Assembly: GCA_036172665.1 (NCBI GenBank)
Contig: CM069872.1
Location: forward strand, 40,224,101 to 40,288,100
Length of the DNA stretch: 64,000 bases
Direction: 5' to 3'
Origin: Prosopocoilus inquinatus
Lineage: Eukaryota > Arthropoda > Insecta > Coleoptera > Lucanidae
The translations under genes and the position numbers were made by a program. Position 1 is the stretch's first letter. Each line of letters starts with the position of its first letter. Below are positions 1 to 10,110 of this stretch, one piece after another. The notes below the pieces were generated by a model. It was given only the letters and a program-made list of their open reading frames with translations. It was not told where the DNA came from and did no database searches.

Positions 1-35
1 ACAGAGATGCGTTGCAATTAAAGAAAACTGAGAGC

Positions 36-1027
36 TTAATATTTTAAGATGTCCTTTAGAGGTATCTTTGGAGTAACTGCTTCCCCAATCTTCAGAGCAA
101 CATCGGCGAATGCCTGCATAACTACAGGCGCTATCAATTTTGCCAAAGCTTGCCAATTTCTATTCAAATATTGAATTGTTTTCTGCCCTAAAACAAAGCA
201 GATCTTTTATTTTGAATGGTTATCGTTTGCTAGCTACCTGAAGGAGATTCATCATCGATAAGGCCATCAAGAGAATATGTAGCTCTTTTTATATCATAAA
301 CCGCTGATAGCCCTAATACATTCACGTATCGAGTCCCTTCTCTCTCAATTGTGATCAAATCCCAGTAAAGTCTGCAAAAGACATCCTCTGATAACCCAAC
401 GTACAATTGCGACGATTAACAGGGATTGATACTACCGAATTTTATGTTTGCGAGGCCCTTGCCCTTAACTGGGATATTTTCCATTGTGCCTTCCAGTTCG
501 TAGTGTCCGCTAACTTGCATTTCAGGCAAAAATGCCGTCCCACTTGCTGCCTTAGTTTGAAAATCAAATCTGAAATACACAAGTTAAGAGACTTTAAAGC
601 GATTACTTTGAAAATTACCTGGAAAATATAAATCGAATGTCTTCTAGTTTTCCTGCGATGCCATCCACTAATCTAAACCTGAAAGTTGAATCGATAGGCG
701 AATGAACTTCGCCAATTTTAAACTCCGATAAAGGTGGTAAGTTGAAGTATTTGTTTCCTGTAAATAATTACATAATCCATGCGATTTAAATTGAAAGGTT
801 TGATGTACCTGTTACCAGTTTTTTAAGAACAATATTCGCAGCGTCTCCTATGCATTGGCCTAGGTGCGGATCATTTGCGTTACATATATGAAAATAGCTG
901 GCTGAGATAAAGTAGAACTGAAGTTAGCGTACTAAATATTGGGAAAAAAATAATACTCACGTAACTTCAGTGCTTGTTTTGAAGTCACCGCTAGCATAAG
1001 CATAGTCAAAATGAGAAAGTGTGTCAT
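36..1027 (-). CDS. takeout/JHBP-family secreted protein, gene 1 (6 exons, complete)
   Basis: Predicted secreted carrier of small hydrophobic ligands (takeout / juvenile hormone binding protein family). Exons by splice sites: 961-1027, 809-901, 619-757, 436-569, 238-387, 36-187; all introns are GT-AG and the total is 735 nt, 244 residues, usual for the family. Exon 1 encodes a hydrophobic signal peptide (MTHFLILTMLMLAVTS). Exon 2 has the family Cys-X9-Cys pair (HICNANDPHLGQC). A third Cys lies in the EDVFC motif at the start of exon 5. The last exon holds the conserved YLNRNW and a C-terminal amphipathic stretch ending in DILKY. A TATA box lies about 40 bp upstream of the ATG. Closest neighbour in sequence and position is gene 2. 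The family assignment is firm; the ligand and tissue are not visible. The polyadenylation site would fall at the window edge or outside it. Confidence 0.93.
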
Positions 1028-1065
1028 GTTTTTTTGCAACTGTTGAAATTTGGTCGAAATAGTTG

Positions 1066-1072
1066 TTTTATA
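1066..1072 (-). promoter_or_regulatory. TATA box of takeout gene 1
   Basis: TATAAAA on the minus strand, about 40 bp upstream of the start codon at 1027, a spacing consistent with a short 5' UTR. Confidence 0.6.
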
Positions 1073-1478
1073 CCCGGGAATGTCTAAATTTTTTGCATTT
1101 CAAATTAACTAATAAATCGAGAATTATGTCCTCATGCAAATCTTCTCCTAACAATATTTTATCCTTTACTATGAATGGACTTCTTCGGGGTGACAGCTAC
1201 TGCTTTTCTTCTAGGAGCTTATCGCTTATGATCATCAATCGTCAGTTATGTAAAGATTATTGACGAAGTTTAGAAGTCTTTAAATGAACCAGAAATTGTT
1301 TTTTGATAAGCACATTTTCCCGTTCCAAAATTATACTAGTTGTACTAAAACCTTTTTCTTTGATTGACTCTTTCTTTATTTGTTTATTTGCAATCGGACT
1401 ATTAATTTACAGCTTTAAATATTCTATTTTATTATTTTTTGTACTTTTCGTAAGCACAAGGTTTCCAAGTTTAGTTTG

Positions 1479-2599
1479 TTAATATATAAACAAATCCGTC
1501 AACGGTATTTTGGGTGTAACAGCTCTTCCAATCCTTAGGGCAACATCACCGAAGTTTTGCATGACGACGGGCGCTATTATCTTGGCCAAAATCTCCCAGT
1601 TACTGTTGAGGTGTTGAATTGCTTTTTCCCCTACAAGCAAACTTTATATAGCAAATTTCTGGAATCCATATTTCATAAGTCAAGTTTTTCAAATTACTTT
1701 CTTATTCATTGAATAAACATTTAGGCCAAGAATTTGCAAGTTTATTTTTTGCACATCCTCAATCTTGAAAAGATAACTGTCTTTGGTAACAAAATATTTA
1801 CCTCGAGCTGCATCACCATCAAATAAATTACCAAGAGAATAGGCGGCGTTTTTTATCTCATAAACCGCCGATAAACCCGACACATTTAAGTATCGAGTTC
1901 CTTTCCTCTCGATCAAAGTCAGATTCCAATAGAACTTGCAGTAGACGTCCTCTGAAACAATAGGTCTAATTGTTACCCCCATAAATACGTTGCATTTGCA
2001 AATTACCGAATTTTATATTAGCCAAACCGTTTCCATTTACAGGCACGTCTTTAACCAATCCTTCTAATTCATAGCTCCCTTCAATATTTAGTTCCGGGAA
2101 AAACGCCGTGGCAACAGCAACTTTCGTTTGGCGATCATATCTAGAAAATTCATAAAACCATGGGTTTGTAAAGCTCTTAGGAACTTACGATGAAAATATG
2201 TATCTTATATCCTCGAGTTTTCCCGCAGTGCCATCCTTTAATATAAACTTGAAGGTTGCGTCAATTGGGGAATAAATGTCATTGATTTTGAAGACGGAGA
2301 GTGGTGGTAGGCCGAAGTACTCGTTTCCTAAAATTAAAATAACAATGAACTTGTAAGTAAACCCAATTATTGCACTTGCCTTTAACCAATCTTGTAATTA
2401 CAATGTTAGCTCCGTCTGATATACATTGCCCCAAATGAGGATCATTTATTCTGCACCTGTGGAAATAACTGGCTGAAAGCAATTCAAAGCATTATTCAAT
2501 GCTACTTTCATTAGTTTAAAATGTTTACTTACGTAGCTTTAGACTTTCTACTGAAACTGCAATGAACGCACATGGAAGTAGAAAAGCAAAACGTAGCAT
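1479..2599 (-). CDS. takeout/JHBP-family secreted protein, gene 2 (6 exons, complete)
   Basis: Paralogue of gene 1 with identical exon lengths: 2533-2599, 2380-2472, 2189-2327, 2007-2140, 1802-1951, 1479-1630 (735 nt, 244 residues). Signal peptide in exon 1 (MLRFAFLLPCAFIAVS), Cys-X9-Cys pair RCRINDPHLGQC in exon 2, EDVYC in exon 5, HLNSNW in exon 6, terminus DLFIY. The intron after exon 2 uses a GC donor (AAAG/gcaagt) rather than GT; the nearby GT four bases on would break the frame. The other introns are GT-AG. Expected to be a secreted carrier of hydrophobic ligands like gene 1. Its 3' end lies about 450 bp from gene 1's promoter, so each gene probably has its own promoter. Confidence 0.93.
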
Positions 2600-2636
2600 T
2601 TTCTCAGATTCAATCCCGTTATTGAATTATTCCCTC

Positions 2637-2643
2637 ATTTATA
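2637..2643 (-). promoter_or_regulatory. TATA box of takeout gene 2
   Basis: TATAAAT on the minus strand about 40 bp upstream of the ATG at 2599, the same spacing as in gene 1. Confidence 0.55.
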
Positions 2644-2914
2644 TGTGAACTTGATGCGTGTAATTAACATAAATTATTGGAATTACTCAAGGTAGCAAAC
2701 AGTTATGACCCGATTCCTTACGTGATATTTTCATTGGTTCTTCTATTTACGACTTTATTAAAATATAAGATTATTTCGAAAATTGCTTTTGGAATTTTAT
2801 GTAAATCGTAGAATTTTTTATTGGCTCCAGATAAGTTTCGTAATCAGGCCAACCACGACGCATTAAACGAGAACTGTGATTACTTATACGTAAGTAAACC
2901 TCGCTCGGCCTTTC

Positions 2915-4271
2915 GAAGGATATCTGGCAAAAGCTCTAACATTATTCCTAATGCATGGATGCATCCTGTTTTCTAAAAAGTTGACAAGTTAGCAATCGAT
3001 AGTTATAGACCTATTGCGACTAAGTGCAACTTTGCCAAGATCCTTGAATATACTCTTGAACCTTTTCTGCAACATCATTTTTCATCTTTTATTTCACCCA
3101 TTCAATATGGTTTTATGCCCGGTAAATCCACCATTACAAACTTATTTCAATTTCACAGTTTCTTTGTTTATGTAGACTTGACCAAGGCATTTGTTCGTCT
3201 TGATCATCATCTTCTAGAAAACTAAGTACTTGTGGCTTATCTTCTCATATACTCTACCTTTTTGCTTCATATCCCACTGATCAGCGACAATTTGTTGAGT
3301 AATGGCATAAAATGAACTGAGTTCGTAGCAACTTCAGGAGTCCCTCAAGTGGCCGTAGCCCCTGAAGATTTTATAATTTATGCAACCCATCAATTAAATC
3401 AGAAACGTTTCGTATTATTTTGATCACAGTTGCGTACAACGGGTTACCTATTTATTGATTTTAAGATGTCAAAGTTAAATAATGAAAAAAATGGTATTTA
3501 GAATTATTTGTACTTGGGCCCCTGTTATTTGTTAGCTTTATCAATGATATTATTAAGGATGTCGGGTTTGAATGCTTTATGTACGCAGATGACATTAAAT
3601 TATTTTCGCAAATGGATAATCTTCAGGATTGTCTTAATGTACAAGCAGCTTTGAATACTATTTGTCAATGGTGTTTATCTAATAAGTTGTCCTTAAACCT
3701 GTTTCCTTTGTTAGAACAAAAATTTACCGTCTCATAATTATACCATTACCAAGGAAATTATTAATCGCTGTGACAATATTAAACGTTTAGGAGTAACATT
3801 CAACTACAGATTGACATTCATTCGCCACATTGATAACGTCATGAATACCGCTTATAAAACTTTAGGTTTGATAATTAGGGCCGGTTTCATAATCAGACTT
3901 TGAATTTAAAGTTACTTTATCCTAAAAAAATAGATTTCTTTCCCTGTTCTTAAAGTGACTTTAAATTAAAGCTTTCTTAAAGTCTGATTATGAAAAGGGC
4001 CGTTAGAATCTTTAAATGTTTTAACAATCTTTCTACAATTAAACAACTGTATTGCAGTTATGTTAGATCTCGACTGGAGTACAGGTCTTTAATTTTGAAT
4101 CCTAATTATGGCGTTCACTTTGACAATATTGAGATGATAATTGTTTCTCTTGACAAGTTGTTTATTTATATTTTTTCACTCTTGACGAGGATAATTGTTA
4201 ATTGCGATTTTACAGTGTCCGTTTCAAATTTTAAAAGCTATTTTCTTACATATTTCATCGGACAAGAGTAG
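2915..4271 (+). pseudogene. degenerate LINE reverse transcriptase
   Basis: Broken reading frames on the plus strand give recognisable non-LTR reverse transcriptase blocks in order: AWMHPVF, SYRPIA, FAKILE, QYGFMPGKSTITN, VDLTKAF, SGVPQ, then FINDI and the catalytic box MYADDIKLFS near 3.56-3.61 kb, and finally QLYCSYVRSRLEYRS near 4.03-4.09 kb. Stops, frameshifts and an unrelated segment around 3.37-3.51 kb show it is dead. No endonuclease domain or ORF1 is visible, so it is 5'-truncated. A MITE interrupts it at 3878-4002. Confidence 0.8.
3878..4002. mobile_element. GGGCC-type MITE nested in the LINE relic (TTA target duplication)
   Basis: 125-bp palindromic element. The left end GGGCCGGTTTCATAATC pairs with the inverted right end CGGCCCTTTTCATAATC. 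It is flanked on both sides by TTA (3875-3877, 4003-4005), a 3-bp duplication typical of PIF/Harbinger-type elements. Joining its flanks restores the LINE reading (thumb segment before, RIFKCFNNLSTIKQLY after), so it inserted after the LINE. No coding capacity. Confidence 0.8.
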
Positions 4272-4279
4272 ACTTCAAT

Positions 4280-5340
4280 TACGAAAACGTTATAATTCTT
4301 TAATGTAACTTTTAAAAAGACTGTCGTAATACAGTTAATTCGCATCAACTACACCGCCGTCCCCGCTAAACGAAGAAAGTAAGGAATTCAGTTATATAAC
4401 AAACTTTTTATATCCAGTCGACCAGAACCGCAGTGATTATTGCGTGTCGCATAGGCTTCCTCGGGCTTCGACTGGTTTATTGTTTTGCTTTTACAGCATA
4501 ACCTTGTTAAATATTTAAATAGTTTAGGGCCTGACCGCTTCAGCTTATTAGTAGTACATTTAAGGAGACCTTGTGACGTAATTTAATCGATATTTCAAAT
4601 TGAAAGAAAAATGAACAAGAAACGTCAACATTTGCTAACGGCACTCAGTTATTTACGGAAGCAGGGGTTCGTGGTCTCAAAAATAAATTATAAAATGAAA
4701 ATATTTCAAGATACACAAAGTGAAAACTTTGACTAAATGGAAACATGAATTTAATACAAAACAGGGCGCCACCCAAGGTCTTTGATAGGAAAAGAATGTA
4801 TGGAAGACTGGGAAACCATATCAGGAAAATATCAAAAAAAAATAAACAATTAAACAGCAACCGTAATAATAAGAAATTCAATGTAAATGTAAATATATAT
4901 ATATATTAAAAAAATTATAATAAATATATATGACTAGTACTTGGTTGAATCTCATGGAGTAATTATTCTTAAAAATTTCAAGATTAAATAATAGTAGATA
5001 GTTATATTTGACAATGATATTGTACTGCATGCAGGCTTCATTCAGTTCACATTTTGTGACAATAAATAGAATTAGAAGTAAATAAATGTTACATTTGACC
5101 ATAAAGAATTTTAGATTGTAATTAAAAGGATGTAAATTGTTAGCTATGAAAATTAAAATGCAACCAAAACTTAAATGTTGAAACTGATTAATAATATAGG
5201 TAAATAATATTTATATGAAATTGAAAGTTAATATTAATAGTTATAATATAATAATTAATCATAAAATTAAGTAAATTTAATGAAATTGAATGAAATTTGA
5301 ATAACTTGAGATACTAAAAAAAATAAATAAGTTACAAAAG
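4280..5340. other. AT-rich intergenic DNA
   Basis: No gene recognised. It includes an imperfect TA-rich microsatellite near 4889-4932 and long A/T-biased stretches. Short open frames here lack homology or splice context that I can see. Confidence 0.5.
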
Positions 5341-6430
5341 AAATATATATATATAAATTCTTAAATTTGCGTTAAAGTTGGGTCATAAAAACCTGCAACA
5401 CGGCGTTCGAAGATCCGACGTGTTCAGCGGTGAAGATGTTGAACCACCAGCCTAGGGATCCTGACCTAACCAAAAAAATAGCGGTAGCGCTTCTCACCGG
5501 TACTGACTTGAAGAAAACGGGGTGTTATGGAAATATTGGTAAATTCAAAGGGCGGTCATACGGCCCATCCGCATTAAATCTCAGAAGAAAAAAAAAAGGG
5601 AGGGAGATTCTAAATTAGAATCGTTCCACGATTAAATAATTTGCCCATTATGAAATTATTACTTTGCGCCAAAAGAAATTATAAGGCTCCTTCAAAAAAC
5701 CCTACAACAAATATCTAGTATAAGGGGCCGTTCTTCTCGTGAAATACGGATCGCGAACACAAAGAAATATCGGTAGCACGGGAAAAATACAAAATAACGT
5801 GGAATAACAAACTTACCTTGCTTTTAAGGGTGTAAACCAAAATTTAGGATGCCATTGGAGGGCAGATGGTTTTCAAGAAACACAAAATTTCATCCGTAAA
5901 ATTCATATGCCGAAATGGCCTCTCTCAAGCACCTCAAGCGAATAGCTCACCCAGATCCGGTCCTGCGATCAACGGATGCGCTCGAAAATTTGGCAAAACC
6001 CCAGGAAACTTCAAATGCGATGCAATCGCGATCCAAATAAGAGTCAACAGATAATCCAAAAGAGGAAATAATATTTAGGAAATTTAAAAGAAAAGAAAAT
6101 CAAATTTAAAATATTACAAATTGATAAGAGAGATTTAAATATTTGAAAAGAATACAGTTAACAACTGAATGAATTTAGGCTACCCATAACTAGATGGCGG
6201 CAAGGTACCAATTCCGTCAACAAGTAATTCAATTAAATTTCCAAATTAAGAGAATTGTCAAAACAATTGTCACAACCTTCCGCCTAATCTTCGCCTAAGT
6301 TTGTTTATAAGTCAACAGTAGTCAGACATCTATTTACAACAGGCATTTATAACAACTATTACAAAAATTAATTGTCGATATTTATTAATTATAAGTCTAA
6401 GGGAGCTGCACATTTTAAATAGAATGTCGT
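5341..6430. other. unassigned intergenic DNA with a GC-richer patch
   Basis: 5.38-6.05 kb is less AT-rich than its flanks and contains two short unmatched open frames on the plus strand (62 codons each). The patch may be the remnant of an LTR element, but I see no LTR pair, primer site or conserved domain. The remainder to 6.43 kb is AT-rich and empty. Confidence 0.3.
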
Positions 6431-6437
6431 TGCACTG

Positions 6438-6651
6438 TTATCTAGTCAGGAGATTCACCGCTAAAGTTCTTGCAAGCCCTTCCAAAGATTTTAAAACACG
6501 TTTTATTGCCCCCTCTTGGACATCGTGGTTTAGAGTGCGTTCGTTCAAACCAATGAATGTGTAATTGTTCTCATAACATTTGAAGCTTTGCAATTTTTCT
6601 GTGTTGGAGTTTAAATCAATCATGAAGGTCCCAAGTCCAAACTGGTCAGTT
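6438..6651 (-). other. possible orphan 3' exon, unidentified
   Basis: A minus-strand open stretch runs from a good acceptor (pyrimidine tract then TAG at about 6652-6653) to a stop at 6438, encoding about 70 residues including FGLGTFMIDLN and GLARTLAVNLLTR. Composition looks protein-like, but I do not recognise the family and find no upstream exons before the transposon debris at 6.7 kb. It could be a real terminal exon, a relic, or chance. Confidence 0.25.
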
Positions 6652-6719
6652 TCTACAAAAAAAGCTTATTTTCTAAAGATTTAACCAATGTAGTTTGGTG
6701 TTATAACTATTTTTTTTTC

Positions 6720-7130
6720 TTTGAGGAGATACGTTATGACTCGTAAGTTAACCGTCTGTCCGTGTGAATGCCGAATTATTTAGCTAGCACCTTTCGTTCT
6801 CAAGTGGCCTGTGGACATCTTAAAGAGATAAGCCAATATAACGACGAAATGTTTACGTTACATGAGCTCTTGTTTTCCAATGTCTTTGCCACTCTTGGAT
6901 GTCACTTTTCAATTACTTGTTACTTGTCTAGAATCTCTACTAATACTGCTAGATCATCCTCGAAAGTTGGTGTAGTTATCTAATTTGACATTGGTAATTT
7001 GAATGAATTTGGTAAAGCACTGGATCTAGTTTGCTACCTTGAGGTACTAACGCTTGTTCTGATCTATAAGATTGTCTAATTAGGAAATTGTTTATAACAA
7101 TAGCAAACAATTTCTTTGATATTCTTGGAT
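6720..7130 (-). pseudogene. Jockey-like LINE reverse transcriptase fragment
   Basis: Reading the minus strand across frames gives LVPQGSKLDPVLY, then TFEDDLAVL (degenerate form of the Jockey TFADDTAIL catalytic box), DIQEWQRHW, and FGIHTDRRLT. The order and spacing match the palm and thumb of Jockey-clade reverse transcriptases. Multiple stops and frameshifts; both ends are truncated. Confidence 0.65.
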
Positions 7131-7880
7131 TTTACTTATTCACTTACTTGTTGCCACAACTAATAAGATACTATACCATCCGCGAAAGTCAAAGTACTTA
7201 AGGTATACGTTGTTCACAAATTAAAAAACCACCACCTGTTGCATTATGTTGGTATAAAACATAAGTCCCCTATTGAAGATTATCAATGGCAAGGCATTTG
7301 AAGTTTCATGTCAAAGTAATTTGTCATCTCAGATTTACTGTTATAGCATTTATATTCATTTTAAGAAGCCATTTCAGTACCTGGATAACAGTGAAATATT
7401 TTAAATGTTAAAATGAAAGAGGCACTTGACAAGTGTTGTGTTGAAATAAAAAATTTGGCGCCAGATTTAAGCAACCGGAAAATACTTGAGCCTGATGGTT
7501 CGTAACTACTTCTTCCTGGTTCCGGATATTGTTTATTTAAATTAAATAGTTTTATGCTACATTTTAACTAATATTCTCGTTCTTTTCTCTCTCTGAAAAC
7601 GTAAAAATGTAATTACATATCTATAAAAAAAATTCTTCACTAACGATAACGTAAAAAACATGAATCTATCATAATTGTTAAACTTGGAACCTTAAATCTG
7701 TTCCGAACACATTTATTGTCATTTATTTCAAAAACTACTTGTCAGTTTGTCGTATAATCTTATCGTTTATTTCAAACACTTGACAATTTTGTTACCATTT
7801 TTTAACTAGGACACTGTTGCCGGTTGTATTTTTGACAAGGCGACTCCGCCAGTGGTCTTTTAATTTGTGAAAAAATTATA
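7131..7880. other. LINE debris and AT-rich DNA
   Basis: A short piece at about 7.15-7.21 kb again reads TLTFADG on the minus strand (Jockey catalytic box), suggesting a second broken copy joined to the first. The rest to 7.88 kb has no recognisable feature. Confidence 0.4.
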
Positions 7881-7884
7881 TTTG

Positions 7885-8000
7885 ACAGTGGAATAAATCT
7901 GGTAAACAACAGGATCTAGCATGCTGCCTTGAGGTACTACCGCTTGTTCTGGTCTACTACGTTCTTTAATTAAGGAATCGTCTATAACGACAAGTCATTA
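7885..8000 (-). pseudogene. second Jockey-like fragment
   Basis: The minus strand reads VIDDSLIKERSRPEQAVVPQGSM, written in two parts VIDDSLIKER and PEQAVVPQGSM, closely similar at DNA level to the fragment at 7.02-7.09 kb. Only about 110 bp are recognisable. Confidence 0.55.
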
Positions 8001-8082
8001 CTGCGATGCTTTGTCATGTTTCGCATAAAGAAACCTTGAAAAACAATCTCTGTTGTAATCGGAATTTGTTGAAAACAACTTA

Positions 8083-8210
8083 GGGCCGCTTTCACCATCA
8101 CAGTTTAACTTTAAGCTCTGTTTTATTCCTATGAAAACAATTATCCTTGCAATTGTTACCATGGGAATAAAGCGAAATTTAAAGTTAAACTGTGATGGTG
8201 AAACCGGGCC
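8083..8210. mobile_element. GGGCC-type MITE, left of a tandem pair
   Basis: 128-bp palindrome beginning GGGCCGCTTTCACCATCACA and ending in its inverse, flanked by TTA at 8080-8082 and 8211-8213. Ends resemble the MITE at 3.9 kb. Non-coding. Confidence 0.85.
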
Positions 8211-8213
8211 TTA

Positions 8214-8341
8214 GGCCCAGTTTTACAATGACGGTTTAACTTTGAGCCGAAGCTTAAATCCTTCGCAACAATTACTTAAATAATCATTGCTATGGGTTTA
8301 AGCCTCAGCTCAAAGTTGAGCCCCATTTGTAAAACTCGACC
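8214..8341. mobile_element. GGGCC-type MITE, right of a tandem pair
   Basis: 128-bp palindrome beginning GGCCCAGTTTTACAATGACG, separated from its neighbour only by the TTA at 8211-8213 and followed by TTA at 8342-8344. The same length as its neighbour but clearly diverged in sequence, so it is not a simple tandem copy. Confidence 0.8.
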
Positions 8342-8526
8342 TTAAAGTATATTAATTATTAGAAAACTTTCTAGGGCGTATTGATATCTAGTTAGCCTAA
8401 GTAATTTTCTTTATACAAAACAAATGCTTGAAACCATAGCAACAAACAATGATTTATTAGAAATGTCTGTAAAGTTTTACTTCAACAAGTTGAAGCGTTA
8501 TAGTGCAATAAAATTTTAAAGAAAGC

Positions 8527-9528
8527 ATGTCAGACACAATTGTGAAAATCGATAAATTGTGGTATCGAGCCATCATTAAGTACCTTTATTTGAAGGGGCT
8601 AAAAGGTAAGCAGATTTATGAAGATATGATTACTGCACTCGGAAATCAATGCCCTTCGTACGCAACTGCAAAAAAATTGGGTTGCATCATTCAAACGAGG
8701 AAAACTTTACGTTGAAGATGAAAAGAGGCCCCAAAAGACCAATTTCGGTATCCACCCCAGAAAATATTGATGCAGTTCAAGACATGATATTGTCAACCCG
8801 TCGAATTGGGCGTATTGGAAGTATGTGGCGGAGACATTGAAACTTTCGTCCGAATGCGTCCATCATACAGTTCACTTCGATTTAGATATGAAAAAAAATT
8901 CTGCAAAATGGATACCCATATGCTTGAATGCCGACCAAAAGTGAGAGCAAGAGTGGAAACATCATGCTCAAGCTGTGCCCATTGCCAAGAAGATTCAGAC
9001 TTTTTGAATCGTCTTGTGACCATGGATGAAACTTGGGTGCATTTTTGCGACCCAGAAACGAAGCAGCAATGATGGAGTACAAACGTTGTGGTTCTCTGAG
9101 ACCTAAGAAATTTCGAGTCCAAAAATCAGTTGGAAAAGTACTTGCTTCAGTTTTCTGGGGACATTCATGGAGTGATTACGATTGATTATCTAGAAAAGGG
9201 CCAAACAATAATTGGAGATTATTATTCTGAATTACTAAACACTCTAAAAGAGAAAAGACGTGGAATGCTAGCGACAGGTTTGTTATTTTTACAGGACAAT
9301 GCGCCTGCACACAAATCACACATCGCCATGAATTCAATTCGAGATTTAGGGTTCGGATTACTGGAACACCCACCCACTCCCCGGATTTTGCTCCTTCAGA
9401 ATATTCTCAATTTCTTCGATTTGAAAAAAGCCTAAAGGGACGTAAATTTTTGGGTAACGAAGAGGTAATAGAGGATGTGGAAGGAAAGTTGCATGAATCA
9501 ATGCCTAATCGTATTTTTTATTAACAGA
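8527..9528 (+). pseudogene. mariner-family transposase pseudogene
   Basis: Cut-and-paste DNA transposase of the mariner (DD34D) group. The N-terminal helix-turn-helix region is readable (YRAIIKYLYLKGLKGKQIYE, CPSYATAKK). The first catalytic Asp is in TMDETWVHF near 9.02 kb, the second in FLQDNAPAHKS near 9.29 kb, and the third block reads HSPDFAPSEY near 9.38 kb in another frame. KSLKGRKFLGNEEV follows, then a stop. At least three frameshifts and internal stops exclude activity. I could not define its terminal inverted repeats. Confidence 0.85.
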
Positions 9529-9584
9529 AAGATATATCACGACCGGGAAAAAAATTCAAAACACTTAACCTAGTGTTGAAGGCT

Positions 9585-10060
9585 TTCTACGCCGAATGTA
9601 CTATTTACTTCTGTCACCTTTCGTTGGTTGAGTTGGGTTGGGTTTCGGCGCATCGAAAGGGAAAGGAGTGCAATGCAAGCATTCTCATTTCACAGAAATT
9701 ATTGTGGGCGGGGCTGATACAGTCCGAGCGCTACACTTTCGTACTGTTCGCGAAATAAGTGGCCCGAATTCCTTTCCCTGATCACGACCGATGACTTAGA
9801 TTGAATGACTCAAGAACGACGAGGAATTGGCTCGAATATCTCTCGGAACGCTCAACGGTGAAGTCTCCGAGCGGACAATCGCCGAACTGTGGTGCTACAG
9901 CTATCCTTTTCGTATCTATCTCTCTGTCTTCCCTACTGAATCTTGCGGGCAAAAAAACTCGGCCGGAAGTGTGTTTTATTTAATCAAATACAGCACACAT
10001 TAAAGATAAACGTGCAGTATTTGAAAGAAAGAATACGATTGGTAAATACAATTTAAATAC
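9585..10060. other. GC-richer unassigned patch
   Basis: The 9.59-9.98 kb stretch is distinctly less AT-rich than its surroundings and has two 60-codon open frames without recognisable domains. It may be a decayed LTR or promoter-like region of an unknown element; nothing more can be supported. Confidence 0.25.
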
Positions 10061-10110
10061 TAATTTATTAAAAAAGAAGAAGTGCTTCAAAATTGTTTCG
10101 TCATTCTGAT

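Noticed and set aside
4889..4932. TA-rich microsatellite as a possible promoter
   Set aside because: No gene starts nearby on either strand.
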